DNA from: GCA-2748575 sp965222725
Lineage (GTDB): Bacteria; Pseudomonadota; Gammaproteobacteria; Pseudomonadales; Ketobacteraceae
NCBI GenBank assembly: GCA_965222725.1
Contig: OZ244969.1
Location: forward strand, 1,736,001 to 1,800,000
Direction of reading: 5' to 3'
Length of the DNA: 64,000 bases
Shown: positions 37,401 to 44,995 of the stretch, in pieces
How the letters are laid out: each line of letters starts with the position of its first letter
Position numbering within the stretch: the first letter of the stretch is position 1
Position numbers and translations under genes: made by a program
Notes under the pieces: generated by a model
Told to the model about the DNA's origin: nothing
Seen by the model: the letters and a program-made list of their open reading frames with translations, nothing else
Database searches by the model: none

Positions 37401-40400
37401 TCGGGGCCCGGGAATATCTATTTAAAGCAAGAGACAATATTAACTTTGCGGGTGAGTTTGATTTACAGGCGGGCGATATCACCCTGGATACCCCCCTGAT
37501 AACCGGTAGCCTTGCTGCCGGCCAGCAAGCCAGCCTGATAGCTTCCGGGCAAATGGTGTTAACCAATAACAGCGGTGCCAGCGAAGGTGATTTACCCGGC
37601 AATGCAGCCCTTGGCGAATTACAACTGGGGGCAGCCCGGTTCTTGCTGGGGGAGACCGGCCTTAGCAGCGTGACAGTTATCGATGGCTTTGAGCAGGTAA
37701 ACCTGGGGCGTACCGGCAGTCATTCCGGTGAGGCAGTGACTGCTTCCGGCGCCGGAGATTATACCCTGAGTGCCACGGGGCACCTCACTCTGGACGCTAA
37801 CCAGGTAAGCGTAGAATCCCGCGGTCGCCTGAAGCTTGAAGCCAGCGGGAACCTGCAGCTGGTGGATAGCCTTGCTGCTATGCGACAAATCACAGCAATG
37901 GATAATCGCAGCCTGGGAACGGTGCTTGAACTGGAGGGTGATAATGTTCATGTGGATACCCGCCTTCAGGCAAATTCAGGTTACATGGGGCTTCAGGCGC
38001 AACACCAACTGACATTAGGCAATCAGGCCGAGCTGGATCTGTCCGGTATAACGCGTACCTTTGGTACCCAGCATCAGATAGAGAAGTTCACCGATGGTGG
38101 TCAGCTGAATCTTGTCTCTGTCAGCGGTGATATCAGTCTGGCGCAGGGATCGGTTGTCAATCTGGCTGGAGGTGGCGGGAATGCCAACGGTGGCCAGTTG
38201 CGACTGAGTGCCCTACAGGGTACTGCCGAACTGAATGGCAGTATTATCGGGCAGAACGATTCATCGGCTAACGGCAGCAGCTTCCATGCCGTGTTGGGAT
38301 CGCTTGCCGACAGCCATGCCTTGCTCACCGCCATTAACAACGCCGGATTTAATCGTGATTTGTCGCTGGAGCTGGTAACCGGGGATATTGATGTTAACGA
38401 AGGTGCCAGCATAGCTGCTGAACAAATCAAACTCCATGCCGAAGGCGGCTCAGTGAATATCGCAGGCCAACTGACTGCCGACCGGGACGAAGGTGGTTTG
38501 ATACATCTGGCATCACGGGATCAGATACAGATTGCTGCCACGGGGTCTCTTACGGCCACTGGTGAACAGGGTGGCGATATTCTTCTGGAGGCGCAGTATT
38601 CCGATAATCCGGATGCGATCCTGTTTGCCAATGGTGCCAGCCTGGATGTCAGTGCCCGCTCAAGTCATGCGGCAGACAATCAGGGCGTTGTAGAAATGAT
38701 TACGGCCAACCCTGAAACCGGCACCCGCCTTGCCATTCAGGATAATGGTGTGGACGTTATCGGGGCCGAATCGGTTATTCTGGGGATTCATCAGTCCATT
38801 GATTCACAGGTGGTGAATCAACAACTGATCAGTGATGCTATCGGATTCTTTGATCCGGTTTATAACAATCATGATTCGATGATCAGCCAACTGGATGGGC
38901 TAAGCCTGCTGGACAATGTCAGTCTCAGGCCGGTGCTGGAAGTTTACAGTAGCGATAATCTGACTGTTAATGGTGATGTCAATCTGGCAGATTTCCGTTT
39001 TGGTGAAAGTGATGAGAACGGCAGTTCAGGTGACGTTGGCAAGCTTGTATTGCGTAGCGAAAATGATATTGCGATGAATGCGGACCTTTGGGCGGGAGTG
39101 AAGGAGGTGCGGGCTACGGTGCTTGCGCCTGGACCGGTTCAGATTTCCCCCATTGCGGATACATCCTGGGGAATTTCACTGATAGCCGGTGCAGAAGTGA
39201 ACTCTGCAACCCTGTCAAAGGTGAATGACAGCAAGACCGGTGACATTACCCTGGCCATGGATAAATCCCTGGTAACAGGGACTGGCGATATCGAATTGTA
39301 TGCTGCGGGTGACGTTACGCTTGATAGCGGTGCTTCGGTTAAGTCGATTGGCCGTACGGTCGCTGTTGCCAATAATGGGTCTTTCCCTCTGTACGATACC
39401 AACAATCAATTGCTGGACAGTGTGGCTGATTACGGCACGCTGGATAAAGATAATCTCCTGCAGCACTTTTCCTCTGACGATTATTACGCGCCGCGTCGCA
39501 TCTTTTATGGCTATGATGGCGGAGATATCGACATTCATTCGGGAGGCGACCTAACCGGCAATGGGATCAGCCAGGCAGGTACTGAATGGCGCTACCGCAT
39601 CAGTGATGAGTTTGAATTTAATCTGTATAGCAATGGTGAACAATTTAATAAGTTTGTGACCACCTGGGGTATTGCTTACGAAAACTTTACTCAGGGTATC
39701 GGTACACTGGGTGGTGGCAATATCAATCTGGAATCCGGCGGCACGATTCAGAACCTGAATCTGGCAGCACCTACGGTTGCCCGCCAGATAGGCCGAAACC
39801 CTTCCGATGGCGTGCCGGAAAACAGAGTTGATATCACCGGCGGCGGGAATATCAATGTGGTAGCTGCCGATGATATCAATACCATGGCCTATCTGGTATC
39901 AGACGGTGATCTGAACGTTGACGCTGGCGGGAGTATCGGTATCCGGGACGGCAGTAACATTGCCAGCCTGATTACCTACGGTAGTGCCGATATCGCCTTT
40001 AAGGCCATAGGCTCCATAGAGCTCACCGGTGCCATCTCTGAATTTATGACGCCCATGTCGCCATCGCAAACGGAAAGTCTGAACCAGCATACGGTTTACT
40101 GGGTGGAAGAAGGCGCTAGCAGTGAACTGGACATGATCAGTCTGGCAGGTGATGTTCATCTGGATCTTGAGGCCAGCAGCTTCGGCGCCATCAGGAACCT
40201 GTATGGAAACCGGGTGAGCGCAGCCAACGGCACCTGGAATTACTACAGCCTGCTGCCGGAGACGTTATCTGCCCTGGCTTTCTCTGATTCCATTTATCTG
40301 GAAAGTGACTTTTATATCAAACCGTCGACGACCAGTAATATGGAGTTGCTGGCACAACAGGACATTGCAGCGGTTACCGATGATGCTTCTGTCAGCCAGA

Positions 40401-42037
40401 TAAAAACGGCGCTGACCAACTACGATTCGGCGCTGTTGCCAGGTCGGTATGATCCCATTTATGAAGATTCAGCCCCCTCTCTGTTGGGCCTGTTCAGAGA
40501 TATAACCGGTCAAAGCCAGTTGCCTGCCACCGGACGAAAACCAGTACTGACAGATACACAGCCGGCAGTGTTGATTGCCCGGGAAGGCAATATTGATTCG
40601 GTGCTTAACTGGACGCTGGAGCTGGGTAAGAAAAGTTATCTGGAAGCCGGCAACAGCATTCTGAATCCCTCCATCTACCTGCAGAACAACAGTGATACAG
40701 ATGTATCCCGCGTGGTAGCCGGTAATGATGTGCTGGTGGAGATTACCCGTAACCCGGTAACCGGTGCCTTAACCCGATCCGGCAACAAGAAGATTTCCAT
40801 TGCCGGCGAAGGTGCCCTGGTGGTTCAGGCGGGCAACGATGTAAGCCTGGGGGCTTCGTCAGGTATCCGTTCCACCGGCAATGGCGACAATGTGGCATTA
40901 CCTGAAACCGGTGCGGATATTTATGTGTTGGCGGGTATTAAACAGGATCCGGAAACCGAAGCGTTGTTAATGCCCGCTATTGTCAGGGGCATGGATATTA
41001 CGGTGGCGGATCTTGAGGCTGCGGGTATTGAGACCGTTGATACCTCTGATCCCGTGTTGCCTGACAACTTTACTGCACTTGCCGGTGATCCTGCAACACT
41101 GACAGCGGGTGAAAAAGCCCTGCTAAACCTGACACCCGTGCAACAGCAACAGGTAACTGAGCACCTGATTGCCAGTGGGCGTTTTCCGGCAAGGGATATC
41201 TATGTCTATCAGCAGTTCTATTCGCAGCTGGTGCAGGCGGGTGAAGACAGTGCTGAAGAAGGTGCGGAAGCATTCGATCAAGGCTTTGCCGTGATTGACG
41301 CCTTGTTCCCCGGCTCAGGTGAGAAAGACAGCCCCTGGGATGGTGATATCAGCCTGATCTTCAGCACACTGCAAACGGAAGATGGTGGTGACGTACATTT
41401 CCTTACACCGGGTGGTGGCGTGGATGTCGGCTTGCCTACGACATTACTCAACAAGAAATCTGCTGAGCTGGGTATTTTCGCTAAAACCACCGGCTCTGTT
41501 TATGGCTTCAGTGATCAGGATATTAACGTCAATCAGTCCCGTATTTTTACGCTGGATGGTGGCGATATTCTGCTGTGGTCGTCTAATGGCAATATCGATG
41601 CAGGTAAAGGCGCCAAAACGGCACTGACTATTCCTCCAGTGCGCGTAACTTACGATGAAAACGGTAACAGTCAGCAAGAATTTCCCCCGGCCATTGATGG
41701 CTCCGGTATCGGGGGCTTTGTGACACCGGGGCGTGATCCCGGGAATGTTTATCTTCTGGCACCCCGTGGTTATGTAGATGCGGGTGACGCGGGTATTCGT
41801 GTCAAAGGAGATTTTATCGCAGGTGGCGAACTGCTCAATGAAGGCAATCTGGATGTGGGTGGTGTTTCTGTCGGCGTGCCCGTAAATAGTGGAATTTCAG
41901 CCAGCGTGGCGGGATTGGGCGGCTTGGCCGGCAGTGCCACCGATGGCGCAACTGAAAACGCAACCGGTGGTGCGGACAATGCGGATCAGGCACAGACCGC
42001 GTTCCTGACGGTGGAAATTATCGGGCTGGGTGAATAG
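31481..42037 (+). CDS. Giant filamentous-haemagglutinin-like exoprotein (TpsA)
   Basis: 3518 residues, the largest gene in the window. Signal peptide about 1-27. Residues about 28-150 form the TPS domain recognised by FhaC-type transporters; the family motif appears as NQNGIMFGDGASVNVGSLVASS. The central 3000 residues are a long series of degenerate beta-helix-like repeats (many ANxxxxxGxxxLxA and xIDVSGG stretches), with few cysteines. The C-terminal part (NVYLLAPRGYVDAGDAGIRV, then GNLDVGGVSVGVP) resembles the conserved C-terminal domain that I know as DUF3739 in this haemagglutinin family. It is likely a surface-exposed or released fibre for adhesion or matrix building. No nuclease or toxin domain of the contact-dependent-inhibition type and no immunity gene are seen, so a CDI role is unlikely. 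Confidence 0.9.
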   Translation: MIKTGINRSITYVLIATLTWSPLISVAGVPVPSSNFASDGSTLTTSDNVNNNGIDMVVDQASHTSVYNWDSFNIGANDSVTYNQPSSDSNALNYIHQHNASQIDGSLTANGNIYLINQNGIMFGDGASVNVGSLVASSLNIDEDLLQENGFVTSMEAGLPLFQAAVKIDDNGYPDNPSQWTLKVSGDIEVAQGAEINTASGGRVVLAGANVNNYGKISSPDGQVIVAATGKRELNIAELSDEELATWTDVARDELTPETIQAIAQKMAQEHQVYFAASSDPDLRGLLVEINAAGDASFTNEGDIVTERGNISILAMAINQQGTLRATTSEDVNGTIRLLAREQVQATNISGNTNEDPYYLGALNADEELELDFKSNQFAYMAPTRTGSITLGDGSVTEVVADQASAGETAPDAQEQRTSFVEMMGKDITLESGSEVRATSGTVDIAAVERPGLKRTFSQDPEDESDPGTIESDEFTEQGASLVIESGAVIDVSGSDATVLDMSRNVLEIDLQSNELRDSPLQRDGVLRGKTVYVDLRGGEEIAIADISAAVELIERPLSERLSKGGSVNIISTGSVDFQDGATIDVSGGTIEYRSGFVRESQLVSNGQLINISDADPLRSYQAVLNENERYNETWGVIERYDSFQVGQRGEFVEGYREGKSAGAVNIIADPTLYQHNGTILADAYVGPYQREGVNDLHGGTLSLNFELAQSGIADIAIVMEKEYRKILSGELQREEGTLYLSDSLLENSVNSASILSNAGLTLVEGANLQLDGGGDLKLGSFNRLTVAGDITNHGGNVSLKADEANSDDDLLSSILVSEGAVIDTSGRWVNDFPSVAEGTPDGQILIDGGKISLSASGSVNTEAGSLLKADGGARLTASGRIRAGKGGDIALAAGNFNKNASATLTVDGDMQSYGLRQGGTLSLTDREIKIAGSDPGGDVTYLDENFFTRGGFSGYSLNAGEDGVRIGDQGGDLTDIRLLAENYRLPHVNDSTSLGASYRNVASGASLSDLADIELLHPALRDGVGLKIASSDQLGSDSSILLADNVRLVADPGSVIQFSSEQSIDIHGAILNQGGEVSLTLGATDNLYEDDQAIRLFDGSLIDVSAVAVQEPAFGSQWDTYRFHDAGSVNLTAVRGYVLAESGAQVLANGQRVDIENPAAYLAGTSNNIVPESVALSAGDIRLQAAEGILFEGSLQARAADVAGERGGSLDMVLYSNERFDVEDVVGATGFSEYPLTVAVEDRGDNFTRVDTEVMTTSQISHVLNQKADTDSGTAYLDVGMLAQGGFDRLTLRAINSSGVEIPNPTEVASIRFDTDTALAAEEAIILDAPSILLNGHSASIETNYLALGTTTSKAEVTRAYGTQVAGGGVLNASANYIDLSGSLEFSDAEELTITSQNDIRLVGRSDEDLKGVSGDEGKISDRTLPTGSLTAFGDLDLNASQIVPLSATSYSITLQGAESTLTTSSTSAAAPVLSALGSITINAANVDHRGVIKAPFGQINIHSEDSLNLHPGSILSVSGENQIVPFGRVEADGAWLYDKVENEPLIVDQSVLLNKGITLEGAAVNHQKGATVDISGGGDLMGYQWTKGLGGSQDVLSNGFSENQFAVLPDYGNGNSGLYGAYDQLIGAGTNIQPGTTVYLDGGNGLAAGEYAVLPARYALLPGAYLVTVNGASGDTLQGISRTRVDGAPIVAGRFGFANGGHDSRWTPFVIEPGSVAFQRSDYGLHYASEYYAADEFSGISLPQDAGRLSLQAYDSLSLAGAVLAEYGNNGKGGAIDISATDLTVVSELDGSASGIQLLDDDLNALNVDSILLGGVRTNTDSGVSIAVGADTVTFAEDTSLILPELLATAKQQLYVNDNASIEAASGSPGAGGHASIQGGGAFLQVSDGGLLNVARTTGAPGQGNLTIAENARLNSSGSLVVEGSGSVRVLGELSTSGAAGFIADTLALGSSDGAAPPDGGMQLSRDQLADVGAREYLFKARDNINFAGEFDLQAGDITLDTPLITGSLAAGQQASLIASGQMVLTNNSGASEGDLPGNAALGELQLGAARFLLGETGLSSVTVIDGFEQVNLGRTGSHSGEAVTASGAGDYTLSATGHLTLDANQVSVESRGRLKLEASGNLQLVDSLAAMRQITAMDNRSLGTVLELEGDNVHVDTRLQANSGYMGLQAQHQLTLGNQAELDLSGITRTFGTQHQIEKFTDGGQLNLVSVSGDISLAQGSVVNLAGGGGNANGGQLRLSALQGTAELNGSIIGQNDSSANGSSFHAVLGSLADSHALLTAINNAGFNRDLSLELVTGDIDVNEGASIAAEQIKLHAEGGSVNIAGQLTADRDEGGLIHLASRDQIQIAATGSLTATGEQGGDILLEAQYSDNPDAILFANGASLDVSARSSHAADNQGVVEMITANPETGTRLAIQDNGVDVIGAESVILGIHQSIDSQVVNQQLISDAIGFFDPVYNNHDSMISQLDGLSLLDNVSLRPVLEVYSSDNLTVNGDVNLADFRFGESDENGSSGDVGKLVLRSENDIAMNADLWAGVKEVRATVLAPGPVQISPIADTSWGISLIAGAEVNSATLSKVNDSKTGDITLAMDKSLVTGTGDIELYAAGDVTLDSGASVKSIGRTVAVANNGSFPLYDTNNQLLDSVADYGTLDKDNLLQHFSSDDYYAPRRIFYGYDGGDIDIHSGGDLTGNGISQAGTEWRYRISDEFEFNLYSNGEQFNKFVTTWGIAYENFTQGIGTLGGGNINLESGGTIQNLNLAAPTVARQIGRNPSDGVPENRVDITGGGNINVVAADDINTMAYLVSDGDLNVDAGGSIGIRDGSNIASLITYGSADIAFKAIGSIELTGAISEFMTPMSPSQTESLNQHTVYWVEEGASSELDMISLAGDVHLDLEASSFGAIRNLYGNRVSAANGTWNYYSLLPETLSALAFSDSIYLESDFYIKPSTTSNMELLAQQDIAAVTDDASVSQIKTALTNYDSALLPGRYDPIYEDSAPSLLGLFRDITGQSQLPATGRKPVLTDTQPAVLIAREGNIDSVLNWTLELGKKSYLEAGNSILNPSIYLQNNSDTDVSRVVAGNDVLVEITRNPVTGALTRSGNKKISIAGEGALVVQAGNDVSLGASSGIRSTGNGDNVALPETGADIYVLAGIKQDPETEALLMPAIVRGMDITVADLEAAGIETVDTSDPVLPDNFTALAGDPATLTAGEKALLNLTPVQQQQVTEHLIASGRFPARDIYVYQQFYSQLVQAGEDSAEEGAEAFDQGFAVIDALFPGSGEKDSPWDGDISLIFSTLQTEDGGDVHFLTPGGGVDVGLPTTLLNKKSAELGIFAKTTGSVYGFSDQDINVNQSRIFTLDGGDILLWSSNGNIDAGKGAKTALTIPPVRVTYDENGNSQQEFPPAIDGSGIGGFVTPGRDPGNVYLLAPRGYVDAGDAGIRVKGDFIAGGELLNEGNLDVGGVSVGVPVNSGISASVAGLGGLAGSATDGATENATGGADNADQAQTAFLTVEIIGLGE

Positions 42038-42070
42038 CGCTCGGCTTGAACGATTAACTTGGGGGTAAAT

Positions 42071-43891
42071 GTGAAAGCGCGTTTCTTGAAAGCATTGGTT
42101 CTGGTATTAACCCTGATTCCGGCTGTAGCCTCGGCCTGGTGGAATGACCAGTGGCCCTACCGAATGGCCATTGGTATTGATACCTCGCCTACGGGGGCGT
42201 CGGTGCAAAGCAGTTTGAGCGAGGTTCCTGTGTTGGTGCGCCTGCATTCAGGCAATTTTCAGGATTTCTTTCTGGTCAAAGAAAACCTGAATGATCTGCG
42301 CTTTGTGGCCATGGATGATAAAACCCCGCTTAAACACCATGTGGAATACTTTGATCTGATTAACCAGATGTTGTTTGTCTGGGTGAAAGTGCCCACCGTA
42401 GCCGGCAGCCTGAATACCGAAAAAATCTGGATGTACTACGGTAACCAGGATGCCGTATCCGGTGAAGATGCTGCTGGTACCTTTGATGCGAACCAGTCAC
42501 TGGTATTTCATTTTGACGCGGCCGAAACCGCCGTGGTGGATCAAACCGCTTACGGCAACCAGGTTTTAAGTAATACCGCCAGTATGAATCCGGCGGCCTT
42601 TATTGCCTCCGGTGCCACCTTTGCCGGTGAGCAGGGTATAGCCATTCAGGACAGCCCCTCCCTCAGGCTTATGCCGGAAACCGGTTTTACCTTTTCTGCC
42701 TGGATCAAGCCGGAAGGTACCCAGCTGAATAACTATCTGTTGTATCGTAAAAGTGGTGCTACCGAACTGGTGGTGGGCATTGACGGGAATATTCTGTACA
42801 GCCAGTTCAAGGAAGGCGGTTCGGTATTTGAAACGCCCCGTTCCATTATGCTGGCAGAAGACACCTGGCAGCATATTGCCGTGGTGCTGAAGCAGCAGGA
42901 AATGAGTATCTTTCTGAACGGTAATGCCGTTATGACTGTGCCGCTGACGCTGGTGGAAATGGGCGGCAATGTTTATCTGGGTTCCGACGATACCGGTGGC
43001 CACGGGTTCGTCGGTGAAATGGACGAAATCCGGCTTGCAAAAACGGCTCGCTCATCAGAGTGGCTGACGCTGGCGGTGAGCAATCAGGGGCAGCCGGACA
43101 AATTACTGGCGCCACAACCGGGAGAGCAATTGGGGGATGCCGGCGGCTCTAATGGTTTTTTCAGCGTGATCTTTACCAGTACCGGTGAATCCGGCTGGGT
43201 GATCATTATGTTGCTGGCACTCATGGGGCTGGTAAGTTGGATGGTCATGATTGGTAAAGCACTTTATATCAATCATGTGCGTAAAGATAACGACGCCTTT
43301 CTCCGTCAGTATCGCGAACTGGGTAACGACGACCCCGCCATGCTGGATCATGAAGAAACAGAAGAGGAAAAAGAGTTATCGGGTACGCCCATTGCCCAGG
43401 CCATTTTCGGCAAGCACGATCATTTTCAGAGTTCACCTATCTATCATCTTTACCATCGCGCAATCCGCGAGGTGCATGATCGTATGGGGTCAACCGCCAG
43501 CGCCAAAGCCGCTGCTTTAACTCCGCAGGCCATAGAAGCTATCCGTGCTGCTCTGGATGCGGATATGACCCGCGAAATGCAAAAACTGAATGGCCAGATG
43601 GTACTGCTGACCATCGCGATCAGTGGTGGCCCTTTCCTGGGCCTGTTGGGCACCGTGGTGGGGGTAATGATTACCTTTGCTGCCATAGCAGCCACAGGCG
43701 ACGTCAATATCGCCGCCATTGCACCCGGTGTGGCAGCGGCGCTGCTCACCACGGTAGCGGGTTTGTTTGTGGCCATCCCCGCGCTCTTTGGCTACAACTG
43801 GCTGGCATCCCGCATCAAGGAAGCCATTGTGGATATGCGGGTGTTCAGCGATGAGTTTATATCGCGGGTAGCCGAATACTACGGCGAATAG
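42071..43891 (+). CDS. DUF2341/LamG-like module fused to an ExbB/TolQ proton channel
   Basis: 606 residues. A signal peptide (about 1-22, ending ASA) is followed by a DUF2341-like domain (WWNDQWPYRMAIGI to about 140; note WMYYGNQDA). A LamG/concanavalin-like jelly roll spans about 145-335 (FTFSAWIKP, TWQHIAVVLKQ, FVGEMDEIRLAKTARS). The MotA/TolQ/ExbB channel spans about 360-606: TM1 about 376-398, a long cytoplasmic loop, then TM2 and TM3 at about 508-538 and 552-577 with GGPFLGLLGTVVGVMITF. GTG at 42071 is the start, after a GGGGG ribosome-binding site. The fold order puts a carbohydrate-binding-like domain in the periplasm, attached to a proton-driven motor. ExbD and TonB follow at once. 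Confidence 0.88.
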   Translation: MKARFLKALVLVLTLIPAVASAWWNDQWPYRMAIGIDTSPTGASVQSSLSEVPVLVRLHSGNFQDFFLVKENLNDLRFVAMDDKTPLKHHVEYFDLINQMLFVWVKVPTVAGSLNTEKIWMYYGNQDAVSGEDAAGTFDANQSLVFHFDAAETAVVDQTAYGNQVLSNTASMNPAAFIASGATFAGEQGIAIQDSPSLRLMPETGFTFSAWIKPEGTQLNNYLLYRKSGATELVVGIDGNILYSQFKEGGSVFETPRSIMLAEDTWQHIAVVLKQQEMSIFLNGNAVMTVPLTLVEMGGNVYLGSDDTGGHGFVGEMDEIRLAKTARSSEWLTLAVSNQGQPDKLLAPQPGEQLGDAGGSNGFFSVIFTSTGESGWVIIMLLALMGLVSWMVMIGKALYINHVRKDNDAFLRQYRELGNDDPAMLDHEETEEEKELSGTPIAQAIFGKHDHFQSSPIYHLYHRAIREVHDRMGSTASAKAAALTPQAIEAIRAALDADMTREMQKLNGQMVLLTIAISGGPFLGLLGTVVGVMITFAAIAATGDVNIAAIAPGVAAALLTTVAGLFVAIPALFGYNWLASRIKEAIVDMRVFSDEFISRVAEYYGE

Positions 43892-43901
43892 GGGAGCAGA
43901 T

Positions 43902-44309
43902 ATGCGTAGCAATATCGACGAAAACGACATCTATGATGACATCAATGTCACGCCCATGCTGGATCTGTCCTATGTGCTGCTGATTATTTTTATCATCATG
44001 ACCACCGCCACCGTGCAGGGAATTACCGTGGATCTGCCCAAGGCCAGTTCCACTCCCAGTCTGGCCAAGCCCAAAACCAAGGCCGTCACCATTACCCAGG
44101 ATGGCACCATCTACCTGGATACTTACCCGGTCACCCTGCAGGAACTGGAATCCCTGATACAGCAATACAAGGCTGTGGATCCGGAACTGCCGGTGGTGAT
44201 CAAGGCGGATGCCTCCATTCAGTATCAGCGGGTAGTGGATGTGCTCGATCTGATGGGGCGAATGGAAATACATCAGATAGGTCTGGTGACCAAGAAACTG
44301 GTCAAATAA
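43902..44309 (+). CDS. exbD: ExbD/TolR-type biopolymer transport protein
   Basis: 135 residues. A short cytoplasmic tail, one transmembrane helix (about 22-40) and a periplasmic domain. The helix starts with the invariant NVTPMLDLSYVLLIIF; Asp21 corresponds to the proton-carrying Asp25 of E. coli ExbD. It completes a proton-driven ExbB-ExbD motor with the fusion protein 10 bases upstream. A GGAG site precedes the ATG. Confidence 0.95.
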   Translation: MRSNIDENDIYDDINVTPMLDLSYVLLIIFIIMTTATVQGITVDLPKASSTPSLAKPKTKAVTITQDGTIYLDTYPVTLQELESLIQQYKAVDPELPVVIKADASIQYQRVVDVLDLMGRMEIHQIGLVTKKLVK

Positions 44310-44314
44310 CGATT

Positions 44315-44956
44315 ATGTCTGCCAGAACTGCATTTGCCAGACATATGCCCGCAGTGCTCACGGTGGTGGCCCTGTGCTTTGCTGTGGGAATTGGTTTCTG
44401 GATCAAGCAATACCTGGCCAAAGATGCCAAGGAACCCAAAAAAATCGTGCAGCAGATCACTATCGTTGCACCGCCGCCGCCACCCCCGCCGCCACCGGAG
44501 CCGGAAGAAAAGCCCGAACCGGAAATAGAAGAGGAAGTGGTGGAAGAACCGGTGGATGAGGCCATGCCGGAAGACACCATGGAGGAGGTGGCTGGTCAGG
44601 ACCTGGGAATAGACGGCGATGGCAGCGCGGGCTCTGATGGTTTTGGACTGGTGGCCCGTAAAGGTGGCCGGGGCCTGCTGGGGGGAGGAAGCGGCTATGC
44701 CGCTGATATCCAGGCCTCCATTACCGACGTGATTTCCGGAGATGATCGCCTGCGGTATGAGGAGTACAGCGCGGTGGTAAAACTCTGGATCAATCCCATG
44801 GGCGTACTGGAGCGCTTTGAACTGGATCAGAAAAGCGGCGATCCGGAAACCGAAAGACGATTGAAACAATTATTGGCTAACCTTGGCCGTTTTACAGACG
44901 GGCCACCGCTGGAAATGCCACAGCCCATTAAATTGCGTATTCGATCCCAGCTATAA
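44315..44956 (+). CDS. tonB: TonB-type energy transducer
   Basis: 213 residues. Transmembrane anchor at about 12-31, a polyproline run (residues 53-61), an acidic Glu/Pro spacer (62-90) in place of the usual Glu-Pro/Lys-Pro repeats, a glycine-rich stretch (about 98-128), and a TonB C-terminal domain (about 130-213) with AVVKLWINPMGVLERFEL. TonB couples the ExbB-ExbD motor to outer-membrane proteins. Here the only outer-membrane partners in the operon are the TpsB transporter upstream and the putative porin downstream. The gap to exbD is 5 bases. The spacer is short, so reach across the periplasm may be limited. Confidence 0.85.
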   Translation: MSARTAFARHMPAVLTVVALCFAVGIGFWIKQYLAKDAKEPKKIVQQITIVAPPPPPPPPPEPEEKPEPEIEEEVVEEPVDEAMPEDTMEEVAGQDLGIDGDGSAGSDGFGLVARKGGRGLLGGGSGYAADIQASITDVISGDDRLRYEEYSAVVKLWINPMGVLERFELDQKSGDPETERRLKQLLANLGRFTDGPPLEMPQPIKLRIRSQL

Positions 44957-44995
44957 CGCAACTTGCATATTGAATTTTGACCGTGGGGTTTACCT

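Noticed and set aside
31481..42037. CDI toxin (CdiA) with immunity protein
   Set aside because: No variable C-terminal toxin domain, no VENN-type motif seen, and no small immunity gene before the ExbB fusion.
31481..42037. CRISPR-like or other DNA tandem array in the giant gene
   Set aside because: The repeats are at the protein level and degenerate; no regular DNA repeat-spacer pattern was seen.
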